A stretch of 64,000 bases of DNA, from assembly GCF_046000175.1 (NCBI RefSeq), contig NZ_JBEOMB010000053.1:1-64000 (forward strand), written 5' to 3'. The notes under the pieces were generated by a model. It made no database searches and was not told where the DNA came from. It saw only the letters and a list, made by a program, of their open reading frames with translations. The position numbers and the translations under genes were made by a program. Below are positions 1-8,486 of the stretch, one piece after another (the first letter of the stretch is position 1; each line of letters starts with the position of its first letter). The stretch comes from Rhodoplanes sp046000175 (GTDB taxonomy: Bacteria; Pseudomonadota; Alphaproteobacteria; Rhizobiales; Xanthobacteraceae).

Positions 1-11
1 AAGACCGCTTA

Positions 12-125
12 CGGTCGACTTGTTCGCCGGATAGGCCGAGCATGCCGCGGATTCGGTCGTCGGTGTGCGCGCGCGCGAGGGCCTTCTCCCCACAGGTTGT
101 GAACAGCACCAACCCGCCTTTCTTA
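12..125. repeat. 114-bp direct repeat, copy 1 (gene fragment)
   Basis: This stretch matches 366-479 at an offset of 354 bp with one visible difference (C at 108, A at 462). On the minus strand it encodes the same segment of the second methyltransferase domain as the intact copy; the difference changes Phe to Leu. It lies downstream of the stop of the methyltransferase gene, so it is either a piece left by a partial duplication or the start of a second tandem paralogue that runs off the left edge of the window. Confidence 0.9.
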
Positions 126-151
126 TGTTGCTTGTCTTCGTGATTTTCCGT

Positions 152-1897
152 TCAACCCGGTCCTGTCGGCTTTACGAGCACTGTTACGTCTTGAAAATCG
201 TGTATTGCGCCCGCATGAACACACTTCAGGGAGGGGGGGCTGGCATTCAATGTCTGCAGGATGTATTCAGTGGTGACGAACAATTGCCCGATGGCCCTGG
301 TGCCGCTCGTCGCGGGCGCATGTTCGTGAAAACAGAATCCTGAACGATTCATCTCGGCAGTAACGCGGTCGACTTGTTCGCCGGATAGGCCGAGCATGCC
401 GCGGATTCGGTCGTCGGTGTGCGCGCGCGCGAGGGCCTTCTCCCCACAGGTTGTGAACAGCACAAACCCGCCTTTCTTAACGCAGCGAAAAAGTTCATCG
501 ACGTAGAACCTGAAGTCGTCCTCGGTCATATCCGTGAAAACGGATAACGCGAAGCAGCAATCCATCGCTTCGGTCTCGACGGGGATCGGCTTGCCGTTCT
601 CGTTCTTCACTGTTTCGACCCAGGGCAAGTTCCGTCGAACCCATGCCAGAGCTTTTCTGGAAACGTCGACACCGACATATCGCCCGCCGTAACCTTTGAA
701 TACCCGCGCGATCCGTCCTGCTCCGACTCCGAAATCGAGTATCGATGACAATGACGGGAGTGGCGCGGGGGCGAGTCTGTTGAAGACTCTTAATATTGTT
801 ACGCCATGGGCCGAGAAGTCACGGTTCTCTAAAAGCCCGGACGTCTTTCGCATGAGCGATCGAGGCGGGAATGGCGCGGTCATCCACTCGGTTTCAGGGC
901 GTTGGGCGGCCCATGCGTCATGCGCCAACCAGACATCGAGGTTGCCGCCGATTCCCTGCTCGCGAACAAGCGCGGTGGTCGAGTTGGAGCCGATTCGCGC
1001 AATGCCGATACGCGCCGCCGTTCTCAAGGTTTTGGGCCCCAAAAGCGACGTGAGTTGTCCGACTTTTCCGCGATGGCGCAATGGAAGCGGGCGGTTGCGG
1101 CGTCGGGCAATATAAACATCCTGGTGGCCCCACCAAGCCCCTTGACAGAAATAGACGACCTCTAACTCATCGACACGGTCCAAAGCATTGAACACATAAG
1201 ACGGATAACTCACTGATTGGCCGTATTCGCTCTTCGGTAAATCGTCTTGTTCCGAAGCACGTTCGAACGCGAAACCCGACGGATCGGTTGACAAATGCGC
1301 CAAATGATCTCGGTGTGTTATCAATCCGTGACAGGTAAAGAGAAAAATCCCGTTTTGGTCAAGCATCGACGATAACTTCCGAAGCCAAGAGGAAAACCGA
1401 TGCTTTGGGAGGTGAGAGAAAAACGACAACGCAAAAATAAAATCAAATCTGAGTTCTGTTTTATAATTTTCCGGATCTGGTGTGGAGAGTATAGAATCTA
1501 TTCCGAAGGAATTCTCGATGAACTCGCAAGCTTGGGGGTGAATATCTGAACACCAAAGCTGCGCATCGGGAAAATGTCGTCGAAGCGATCTCGCGACACA
1601 GCCATAGCCTGAAGCGAAGTCGAGTATTCGTATATGGTTGACGGGCGATCCAACCCGCTGGCCGGTAGCCTCGTCGTATAGTTTCCTCAATCTCGATGCG
1701 CTCTCCTCTCCACTTGTCATGTATTTGGTCGCGGCGGCTTCATCATTGCCGTTACTGAGGCGCTTTAAATACAAAAAGACGTAGTCGGAGGGGTGTATTG
1801 GAAAGGAGATGGATGACGGAACAACTCTGCTCGACTCGTTTGCAACCGAGGGAAGCGTCATTTGATTCACGATATTGGATGCGTTGCCGTCGAGCAT
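152..1897 (-). CDS. Protein with two class I SAM methyltransferase domains
   Basis: The 581-residue protein carries two copies of the S-adenosylmethionine binding motif I: ILDFASGYG at residues 91-99 and ILDFGVGAG at about 386-394. Each is followed by an acidic residue ending the next strand (SDIH near 117-120, GVDVS near 409-413), as in class I methyltransferases. The substrate cannot be told from sequence; the Methyltransf_25/12-like folds occur in small-molecule, glycan and lipid methylation. A tandem fusion of two such domains suggests one may be catalytic and the other structural, or that two positions are modified. The gene and its flank have clearly lower G+C and different codon use (frequent AT-ending codons) from the rest of the window, which points to horizontal transfer. 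The 114-bp repeat lies within codons 473-510. Start at the first ATG after the upstream non-coding stretch. Confidence 0.8.
   Translation of the reverse strand: MLDGNASNIVNQMTLPSVANESSRVVPSSISFPIHPSDYVFLYLKRLSNGNDEAAATKYMTSGEESASRLRKLYDEATGQRVGSPVNHIRILDFASGYGCVARSLRRHFPDAQLWCSDIHPQACEFIENSFGIDSILSTPDPENYKTELRFDFIFALSFFSHLPKHRFSSWLRKLSSMLDQNGIFLFTCHGLITHRDHLAHLSTDPSGFAFERASEQDDLPKSEYGQSVSYPSYVFNALDRVDELEVVYFCQGAWWGHQDVYIARRRNRPLPLRHRGKVGQLTSLLGPKTLRTAARIGIARIGSNSTTALVREQGIGGNLDVWLAHDAWAAQRPETEWMTAPFPPRSLMRKTSGLLENRDFSAHGVTILRVFNRLAPAPLPSLSSILDFGVGAGRIARVFKGYGGRYVGVDVSRKALAWVRRNLPWVETVKNENGKPIPVETEAMDCCFALSVFTDMTEDDFRFYVDELFRCVKKGGFVLFTTCGEKALARAHTDDRIRGMLGLSGEQVDRVTAEMNRSGFCFHEHAPATSGTRAIGQLFVTTEYILQTLNASPPSLKCVHAGAIHDFQDVTVLVKPTGPG
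366..479. repeat. 114-bp direct repeat, copy 2 (inside methyltransferase gene)
   Basis: Second copy of the repeat at 12-125. It covers residues 473-510 of the methyltransferase, in the C-terminal half of the second SAM-binding domain. The flanks of the two copies differ immediately outside the matched block. Confidence 0.9.
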
Positions 1898-1929
1898 TTA
1901 AACGGAGTATTGGAGTAAGTGTCAATAAA

Positions 1930-2104
1930 ATGCAGCCCCATGACCTGCGTCGTCGGCGCAAGCGCCTCGGCGAACGCGGCACGCTCACCTTCCACAGCCA
2001 TCGCGACCCGGTACAGGCGCCGGCGCTGGCCGAGGAGTTCCTGGCGCTCGAAGCCTCCGTCTGGAAGGGCGCATCCGGCACGGCCCTCGCAGATGCACCT
2101 ACGC
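1930..2104 (+). pseudogene. Fragment of a CelD/BcsL-type GNAT acetyltransferase
   Basis: About 58 codons read like the central part of the Acetyltransf_6 (CelD/BcsL) family: a basic LRRRRKRLGERG stretch, then EEFLALEASVWKG and SGTALAD, which match the family's typical (F/L)LALEA..WKG segment. There is no recognisable N-terminal or C-terminal half; after about 2100 the frame loses similarity. This is a remnant, not a working gene. The assignment rests on recognising the family pattern by eye. Confidence 0.45.
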
Positions 2105-2159
2105 CGCCCGCGGCATCCTGTCGCACAACACGTGCTCGACTGTGCGCCGGCCCTACGAC

Positions 2160-2456
2160 TGCCAGGTGTCGATTGCGAAGCACGAAGCCCAAGGGCGGCC
2201 AGTTCGTGCTGCACGTCCAGCCGCTGCACGGCATCCGTTCGACGCCACACGCTCGGATCCGTGATCGCCGGCCGGGAGAAGCTGGCCTGCGTCGCCGTCC
2301 GCCGAATCCATGTCGACCGCGGTTATCGCGTCCACAATCATCCCGCCCGGCTCAGGGTCTTCTTCTCCGGTCAGGACCGCCGGGTCACCAAGTCCAGCCG
2401 TCGAGCCGTGAGGCGTCGAGCCATTGCCGAAATGCCTCTTCGGCGAGGGTGCCGCG
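2160..2456 (+). pseudogene. Remnant of an IS5-family transposase (C-terminal part)
   Basis: Pieces of an IS5-type DDE transposase can be read in three frames in order: a KGGQFVLHVQPLHG segment near 2190-2235, then HTLGSVIAG, VDRGYRVHN, RVFFSGQDRR and AVRRRAIAEM between about 2250 and 2456. In intact relatives these correspond to the HTL...YVDKGYRGH...RVFISGQKRG...RRRSAIEPVIGH run near the C-terminus. At least two frameshifts separate the pieces and the DDE catalytic core upstream is missing, so the element is dead. Confidence 0.6.
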
Positions 2457-2577
2457 CTCGGCATTTCTCGGCTTGATCTTGGGCATCGGAGGCAGCCAGC
2501 GCCGGGGCGCCGCGGCTGCCAACCGGATGCTCTCGAATCGCGTCGGGGAACGTGGCGTAAACGCTGCAACCGCAAGC

Positions 2578-2970
2578 TTACTTCCGGCGCTTGGTGGTCT
2601 TGCGGGCGGCCCCGCGCTTCACGCGCGGCGCGGCCTTTTCCTCAGGCGCCTCGTCCGCGGCGCCGGTCTCGCCAACCGCGAACTCCTCGATCGCGTGCCC
2701 GGCCTCCACAAGCTCGGCGAGCCATTTCGGCCGCGCGCCGCGTCCTGCCCAGGTCTCGCCGTTCGGGCCGACAAACTTGGGCGGCACCTTGACCCCTTTG
2801 AGCGTGCTCGAGCGCTGGCCGGGGGGCTTGGTCGTGCGTCCGGTGGCCTTCTCGAGTTGCGCCAGCTGATCGCGTAGCTTGCGGCTGCGCTCCTCCAGGG
2901 TGGCGTCAATCTCGCCCCGGAGGGCGAGCAGCTCGTCAACTTCCATGGTGCTGAGATTCGCGTTGGCCAT
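2578..2970 (-). CDS. H-NS family nucleoid protein (HvrA-like)
   Basis: The 130-residue protein has an N-terminal coiled-coil oligomerisation region (about residues 5-45, rich in Leu, Glu and Arg) and the H-NS C-terminal DNA-binding signature KFVGPNGETWAGRGARPKWL at about 65-84, followed by a Lys/Ala-rich basic tail. Such proteins bind AT-rich or curved DNA and silence or tune transcription; HvrA of Rhodobacter is the classic alphaproteobacterial example. I chose the ATG at 2970 because a GAGGAAAG ribosome binding site precedes it; an in-frame ATG at 2985 and a longer frame to 3042 exist. It lies amid IS debris, consistent with an island-borne regulator of acquired genes. Confidence 0.88.
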   Translation of the reverse strand: MANANLSTMEVDELLALRGEIDATLEERSRKLRDQLAQLEKATGRTTKPPGQRSSTLKGVKVPPKFVGPNGETWAGRGARPKWLAELVEAGHAIEEFAVGETGAADEAPEEKAAPRVKRGAARKTTKRRK

Positions 2971-3222
2971 TCCGGCTTTCCTCATTTCATTCGTTTTACC
3001 GCTCCAGCACCCATGTTCGGCTTGCCGGAAAAAACGGGCCAATAAGCCCTCCTACAACGCCTTGGGCTAAAAGCAAGCGGGTTTGGCCACTGTTGACAGA
3101 TTTGGGCGTCCGAAGCATCCACGACTGGCGGCCGAAGCTCTTCCGCGCGAAGCGTGCAACAAGGGCGATTCAGCCGCTGCTTGTGGAAATCGAACTGACG
3201 AGCGGGTTCGTCGATAGTGAAC

Positions 3223-3459
3223 ATGGACCGGAAACTGCTCCTCAGTCATCTCGGACTGGTCGAGGCGCATATCGCCGCTGCCGCCCGGAAGGTGGCTCGC
3301 CAGAAGGCTCTCATTGAGGAGCTGGAGCGCGACGGCGCCAATGCGGCCTCCGCAAAGGCGCTTCTCTCGGAATTTCAGGAGTTTCTTCGGTTCCACCTTG
3401 AAGATCGAGTCCGAATTTTGGAGAAGCTGTCGAACATCGATCGCTCCCTGGCCGGATAA
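3223..3459 (+). CDS. Small hypothetical coiled-coil protein
   Basis: This 78-residue, highly charged protein (start at ATG 3223; GTG 3217 is possible) begins MDRKLLLSHL and continues as nearly unbroken predicted helix with the pattern ARQKALIEELERDG and HLEDRVRILEKL. I recognise it only as a kind of short hypothetical protein frequent in rhizobial accessory regions and plasmids; no function is known to me. It lies between the H-NS gene and an IS remnant. Confidence 0.6.
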   Translation: MDRKLLLSHLGLVEAHIAAAARKVARQKALIEELERDGANAASAKALLSEFQEFLRFHLEDRVRILEKLSNIDRSLAG

Positions 3460-3585
3460 GAAATTACAGCAAGGGCGGCGGGACCCGGTGAGTTCTGCCC
3501 CTTTTCCTTTCGCGACTTTCGTTGATCAGGTCTGCCTCATGGAGGAATTGTTTGAGTAAAGAAAACCCATCCCACGGCCGAGACG

Positions 3586-4010
3586 ACCGAGCGGGGCCAC
3601 CGCCGCACCGAGACCCGGCGCGCCGCCATCGTCGAGCCGGCGATTTCGGCGACTACCACCAATTTCCGGGGCTGAAAGCGTTCGAGCGCATCCGCTGCTT
3701 CGCCAGCAAGACCGCGCGCGAGGTCAACCTCTTCGCGTTGTCTCGCACCGTCTCGCCGGCCGAATTGCTGCGGGTCGTGCGGGCGCACTGGGCGATCGAG
3801 AACGCGCTCCACTGGGAGTTCGACGTGGTCGTCGCCGAGGACGCCGCGCGAAACCGTCGGGACCACGGCTCGCAATACCTCGCCGTGCTCCGACGGCTCG
3901 CCCTTAACGTCGCCCGCGCCGATAAGACCGAGAGCTCACTCGCCGGAAAGCTCAGGCAGGCCGGCTGGAACGACGACTTCCTCCTCGAGCTCCTCGCCCA
4001 AACGCGATAG
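3586..4010 (+). pseudogene. Truncated, frameshifted ISAs1-family transposase
   Basis: The C-terminal third of an ISAs1/IS4-type transposase can be read: GHRRTETRRAA (the conserved GHGRIETRR motif) in one frame near 3597-3630, then after a frameshift near 3640 QFPGLKAFERI, VVRAHWAIENALHW, DAARNR, LAVLRRLALN and KLRQAGWNDDFLLELL up to a natural stop at 4008-4010. The HW.IEN.LHW and REDAARNR-like motifs are diagnostic of the family. The N-terminal two thirds, with most of the DDE site, is absent, so it is non-functional. Confidence 0.8.
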
Positions 4011-4124
4011 CCCTGCGAATCGGCCGGGTCGATTTGAGGCTCGAGCGGGCCCGCGCAATCGGTACCGTCGCGAATGTGGTTGGAAACCGGGTGACGTGAT
4101 CACCGGGCACTTGAAGGTACCGTT

Positions 4125-5395
4125 TCAGGCGGCGAGGTCAATGGTGTGAGCGATGGGTTGCGTGGCGAGGGTCTGCCAGCCGTCGACCTTTCGCATGCTG
4201 ATCTGACCGGACGCGAGCAGCGTCCAGAACAGCATCGCGGCGGTTTCAGCGGAGGGCAGCACGGTCTGCGTCTTGATCCTGCGCTTGAACTCCTCGTGCA
4301 GCCGTTCGATCGCGTTTGTTGTTCGCGCGCTCTTCCATTGGCTCGGCGGCAACCGCGCGAACGTGAACAGACGCTCGCCGGCCTCCTCCAGGCTGTCGGC
4401 GACGGCGCGATGCTTCAGGCGCCAATTGCGGAGGAATGCCTTGCGGTGCGCCTCGATCTCTTCGGGGGTGGCCGCGTAGATCATGTCGGTGTAGTCGGAC
4501 GTGATCTCCTCGTGCAGGCGCTCGGGTGCGTGGGCGAGCAGATTGCGATGCTTGTGCACGGTGCAGCGCTGCACCGGCACGCCTTTCCACACGACGGCTA
4601 TCGCGGCGTCGAGCCCGGCGGCGCCGTCGACGATCAGGAGCTCGGGCCGCCGTAACCCGCGGCGAATCAGATCGTCGAGCACCGCGCGCCACGCCTCGGC
4701 GCTCTCGCCGCCCATGCTCCGCGCCGCCAGCAGCACCTTCTGGCCGTCGGCCCGCACGCCCATCACGACCAGCAGCGAGATCGCGGTCGCCTTGCGGTCG
4801 AGTCGGACGCGCACCACCGTGCCGTCCAGGATCAATCTCACGATCGGCTCGCCGGCAAGCGAGCGGGCGTTCCAGGCATCCCAATCGCCCTTCACCTTGC
4901 GCCAGGTGCGGCTGACGATGTCCTTGCTCACCGCGCCCCCGAACAGCGTCGCCAGTGCCCGCCGGACCCGCCGCGTGTTGGTGCCGGCGAGATAGCTGCC
5001 GGCGATCAGCGCGTCGGCGGCGACCGTGCGGCGCTGATCGCGAAGTGCCTGGCTCTTCCATTCCGTCGTGCCGCCATCCGGCGCACCAGCCGCGCCCGCG
5101 GCACGGCGATCTCGGTGGTCCCGAACGTTCCCGTCAGCTTGCGCGTCCGCTTGCCGTGTCGGTACCCGACAGCGCCCGGCGAAGGCTCCTCCGAATCATC
5201 GTTCACCGTCGCCCGGCGTCCATAGCGCGGACGGTCCAAAGCGGCTTCGAGTTCGCTCTCGATCAGCGCTTCGATGAACGATCGAACACGGCGGCGCACC
5301 GCGGTCTCGATCGGGTCGATCCAGTTATCGAAAAGGCAGGAGGTCGGCTCGATCGCCGGCTGCGAGAGAGCGGCCTTCGTGGTAGGGCTCATCAT
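4125..5395 (-). pseudogene. IS256 (Mutator-type) transposase broken by one frameshift
   Basis: A nearly full-length IS256-family transposase is encoded in two frames. The N-terminal part from ATG 5395 or 5392 (with GGAG upstream) reads FDNWIDPIE, SFIEALIESELEAALDRPRYGRR and FGTTEIAVPRARL. After a shift near 5080-5090 the rest reads TEWKSQALR, LIAGSYLAGTNTRRVRRAL, LILDGTVVRVRLDRKAT, VDGAAGLDAA, VQRCTVHKHRNLL, TTNAIERLHEEFKRRIKTQT and ends at 4125. The conserved D...D...E core (LILDGT, IVDGA, AIERLHEEF) is all present, so the element looks recently inactivated. The junction has no slippery A-run, which argues against programmed frameshifting. I could not define the terminal inverted repeats. 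Confidence 0.88.
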
Positions 5396-5568
5396 GGCGT
5401 GGTCTCCAGTCCGGCGCGCCAACGCCGGATGATTCGAGGTTCAGAACCCCGGAGACTACGCCACCCTCAATTCCCACCAATCCCGCGACGGCACCGCGCG
5501 CAATTCTCGACCCCTGTAATCCGTCAGACCCGATGCACTTCCTTACAGGGCCACGGCATCGATGCCGG

Positions 5569-8364
5569 TCATCGCGGTCGCGGCCCCGATCCATCGAGCT
5601 CGGTCGCCTCGCCCGGAAGCGGCTCTCCCCTGAGCACACGGTAAAAAGCCGAGTGCGGGACGACGATCATGGCGAGGTCCTGTGCAAGGACGTAGAGATC
5701 CCAATCCGACCACGACGGTGGCAGACTTTCGGCGAGGCTCCGGGGCAGATCACTTTCCTCCAATTCGCCCAGGGCTTCCTCGACAGGGGTCGAGATCAGC
5801 AGCCGCACCAGCACCGCCAACGGCCCGCTTTCATTGCAGAGTGCGATCATTTTCTCACCGACCTTTACTCGGTCGGGGGCATCGGGCCGCAGAGCCGCGG
5901 TCAGGCTGGCCCATCCCTGGCGTGTCCTCGGGTTCGCACAGAGGATTGCCCGCACACTTTCGTGCAGCTTCTCTCTCGGGATGACCAGTGTGGTCGGGGC
6001 AGTCTCGGGCGGTGTCGGCATGCATTCGACTTCGAAATCAGAACCTCTCGGATCGCGTCCGACCGGCTTCGGCGGCGGTTCTTCGATGACCGCCGGGGCG
6101 ACGGTCGCACGAACATCGGCACCATCCGCCAGGACCGGCGGCGCGACCTCGTCCCCGATCCGCGGTTCCGGGATGATCTCGATCGGCGCTTCGCCGTCGG
6201 CAGCCTCGATACGCGCCGGTTCGCAGTTTCGCATGATTTCGGAGAATACGACGTCCGGATCCTGGCAATGCACCAGTTCGGATGGCAACGGGGCCGGCAA
6301 CGAAGCTGCAGCGGCGGCGATCAAACCGGCGACATCGGTCGCCACGGCCGGATCGATCCGCGCGACTGCGGATCCGGCGCGATCTGCGGCGAGAAGAAGT
6401 GCGGCCCAAGCGGATCGATGGGACGTCAGTTCGACGACGAGGCTGGCCGTTTTCGGAGCGTAGCGCGCCTCACGGATCGACAGCGCGTGGGCCGAGCGGA
6501 CCGAAGGAAACTTGTCGAGCTTGACGTTTCGGACGAGACCGTCCCCGATCTCCACCCGTATGACGTTGCGGCCCGGCACGACTTCGATGATGCGGCCGAG
6601 CCGCCCGGCCCGGATCTCCGGATGCCTCTTCGGATAGCGGCTGGAGTAGTCCGTTTTGAAGAAGCAGACCCAGTCCCCGGCCGAAAGAGCGGGAGCACCC
6701 GGCAGGCCGATGGTCGTTTGAGCCCGTCGGCCTTCGGAAGCGTTCCGGAAGGACTCGTTTCTCGCTCTCAATTGCCGAGTGTCGTCGCAGACCACAAAAT
6801 CCACGTTTTGGGCCACGGGGACGGCCGCCTCGAACAGCAGACGCCCTCGCTGCGCCATGGCCGTCAAGGCGCAGCGGATCAATCCCGCCCGAAGACAGCG
6901 GGCGATTTGCTCATCCGTGAGGGCGTCGGGTGGCGCGAGATTGTCAGCGATGTGAGCGGCCACGCGGTTCACGATGTTCGCTTTGGTCACGTCGAACCCC
7001 AGGACGACAGCGGCGCCGGCGTCCCGGGCCACGAGGAGCACCCGGGCGAGCATTTGGTCCCCGACCTGTTCGGCTCGCGCGATCGCCACGATTGCGCCCG
7101 GCACGATGGTCTGCCGGTTCGGCGGAGAGCGAGGTGTCCACGGCCGCTCGCCCAGGACGTCGAGAAAGGTCGAGACGGAGAACGTCCCCCCGAGTTTGTC
7201 GGCGAGAGCGTCAGTGTCGGACATCGCGACGCCGAGCAGGAGAACCGGGGCCGACCCGCCTGCAGCATCCCGCACCCGGCGAGCGGTCTCTTCGAGAATT
7301 TCCGGCTGGCTCGTCCCGGACACGACCTGCAGGCTTGCCGCCGGGCCGCGACCGGATTCGCTGTCCACCCACCGCACGACGGCTTCGATGACTTGTTGGA
7401 CCGCTCCCGTCGTCATAGACGAGGGGCGCGCCTCGCCGGGATTGCGTGCGAGGGTCACGATGGACGCATCCCCGAGGATCGCCTCGAGCCGGGCCTGACG
7501 CTCATCTTCGCCGTCCAGAAACCGCGCAAGCAGCCGGCGCGCCTCGGCGATTTGAACCACTCCCCGGCCCCGGAGCAGGTGCCCCACCAGCGGCTCCACG
7601 GGTCCGCTCACCGCCGCGAGGTTTCTCGTTCTTGTCAGGCCCTCGTGGACGTCGCGCCGACCCGGTTCAGTTTGAAGGCTGGTTCGGCTCCAATGCCGGC
7701 CACCCACCGGGGCGGGCGGATCGACGACGAGATCGATCCCGAGCTCGGCGAAATATGCCTGCTGCACCTCATGTGCGAGCCGCGGCCAGTCGGTGCCCTG
7801 GGCCACGAAGACCGATTTTTGTTCCGCGCTTCTCCGGACCCGGGCGAAAGGACGGATCTTCGTGCGCGCGAACGCCCCTTTCCTGACCTCTCGGAGCGCC
7901 ATGAAGATGTGCGCATGGCGGGTCCGCGCGCCGGGTCGGAGCCGACGTGGATCGTGGATCGCGACGTAAAGTGGGGCGTCCCACGATCCACGCACCGCCT
8001 GGGCGATCCGGTTCGTGAGCTCGACGGCCTCGTCGAGAGTCAGCTCGTCGTCGGGCGGGAGCGCGAGGACGAAATTGGCGCCGATTTGCGGCCATCGTCG
8101 GCGGTCGCGAAGGCGTCGGACCCGTGTCGTTTCCGCGGCATCCATGGCGTCCGCGAGGGCCGCCGGAACAGCCCAAGCCGGTGGTGCAGCCTCCGGCAGG
8201 GTCACCGCCTCGTAGACGAGATCGTCGGGCAGACGAGCAAAGTCGAAGGTCTTGGCGAGCCTCCGGTCCCGGATACGCGCCCGGCCGAAATACGCGATCT
8301 GGTGGCACGCTCCACGATCCGGCCTGAGATGCCAGAAGGACAAGCGGAGATAGGCAATGGCCAT
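5569..8364 (-). CDS. MobA/MobL-type relaxase with degenerate helicase region
   Basis: The 931-residue protein starts MAIAYLRLSFWHLRP. Residues 1-165 match the MobA/MobL relaxase fold: a candidate catalytic Tyr25 in HQIAYFGRAR, then VAIHDPR (His137) and the metal-binding HAHIFM (His150, His152) in place of the usual NWHAHIL. In TraA-like relaxases an SF1 helicase follows. Here the equivalent region (about 330-640) is recognisable by order (SGTSQPEILEE, VAIARAEQVG, GRLGRIIEVVPGRNVIRVEI, AHALSIREAR), but the Walker A GxxGxGKT, Walker B DEAG and the TIHKSQG motif have been lost. The C-terminal 250 residues are unlike anything I know. The start at 8364 is set by the conserved MAI N-terminus. The role would be nicking at oriT for plasmid or ICE mobilisation. 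Confidence 0.78.
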   Translation of the reverse strand: MAIAYLRLSFWHLRPDRGACHQIAYFGRARIRDRRLAKTFDFARLPDDLVYEAVTLPEAAPPAWAVPAALADAMDAAETTRVRRLRDRRRWPQIGANFVLALPPDDELTLDEAVELTNRIAQAVRGSWDAPLYVAIHDPRRLRPGARTRHAHIFMALREVRKGAFARTKIRPFARVRRSAEQKSVFVAQGTDWPRLAHEVQQAYFAELGIDLVVDPPAPVGGRHWSRTSLQTEPGRRDVHEGLTRTRNLAAVSGPVEPLVGHLLRGRGVVQIAEARRLLARFLDGEDERQARLEAILGDASIVTLARNPGEARPSSMTTGAVQQVIEAVVRWVDSESGRGPAASLQVVSGTSQPEILEETARRVRDAAGGSAPVLLLGVAMSDTDALADKLGGTFSVSTFLDVLGERPWTPRSPPNRQTIVPGAIVAIARAEQVGDQMLARVLLVARDAGAAVVLGFDVTKANIVNRVAAHIADNLAPPDALTDEQIARCLRAGLIRCALTAMAQRGRLLFEAAVPVAQNVDFVVCDDTRQLRARNESFRNASEGRRAQTTIGLPGAPALSAGDWVCFFKTDYSSRYPKRHPEIRAGRLGRIIEVVPGRNVIRVEIGDGLVRNVKLDKFPSVRSAHALSIREARYAPKTASLVVELTSHRSAWAALLLAADRAGSAVARIDPAVATDVAGLIAAAAASLPAPLPSELVHCQDPDVVFSEIMRNCEPARIEAADGEAPIEIIPEPRIGDEVAPPVLADGADVRATVAPAVIEEPPPKPVGRDPRGSDFEVECMPTPPETAPTTLVIPREKLHESVRAILCANPRTRQGWASLTAALRPDAPDRVKVGEKMIALCNESGPLAVLVRLLISTPVEEALGELEESDLPRSLAESLPPSWSDWDLYVLAQDLAMIVVPHSAFYRVLRGEPLPGEATELDGSGPRPR

Positions 8365-8486
8365 CGTCGTCGTTCCGCATTTTGCATATTGAGCTTCGCC
8401 TCGTCCGCGGCTCCGATCAAGCGGAGGAACTGCTGGCGGTTTGCCGCCGCGAGTTGCACGCTTTTCTGCGATCGGGGAGAGGCGGC
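8365..8486. promoter_or_regulatory. Divergent intergenic region; possible oriT/promoter site
   Basis: This 122-bp gap separates the divergent relaxase and its neighbour, the arrangement in which oriT lies on Ti-type plasmids. It holds an AT-richer patch (8375-8392) and a short perfect hairpin, GGCGG-TTTG-CCGCC, near 8434-8447. I do not see the RSF1010/Ti-type nick core, so the oriT call is inference from position only. Confidence 0.2.

Noticed and set aside
5080..5095. Programmed ribosomal frameshift in the IS256 transposase
   Set aside because: The junction lacks a slippery heptamer or A-run and the family normally uses one frame; an inactivating indel is simpler.
4080..5520. Complete IS256 element with terminal inverted repeats
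   Set aside because: The transposase is clear, but I could not find matching inverted ends or a target duplication by eye, so only the broken gene is reported.
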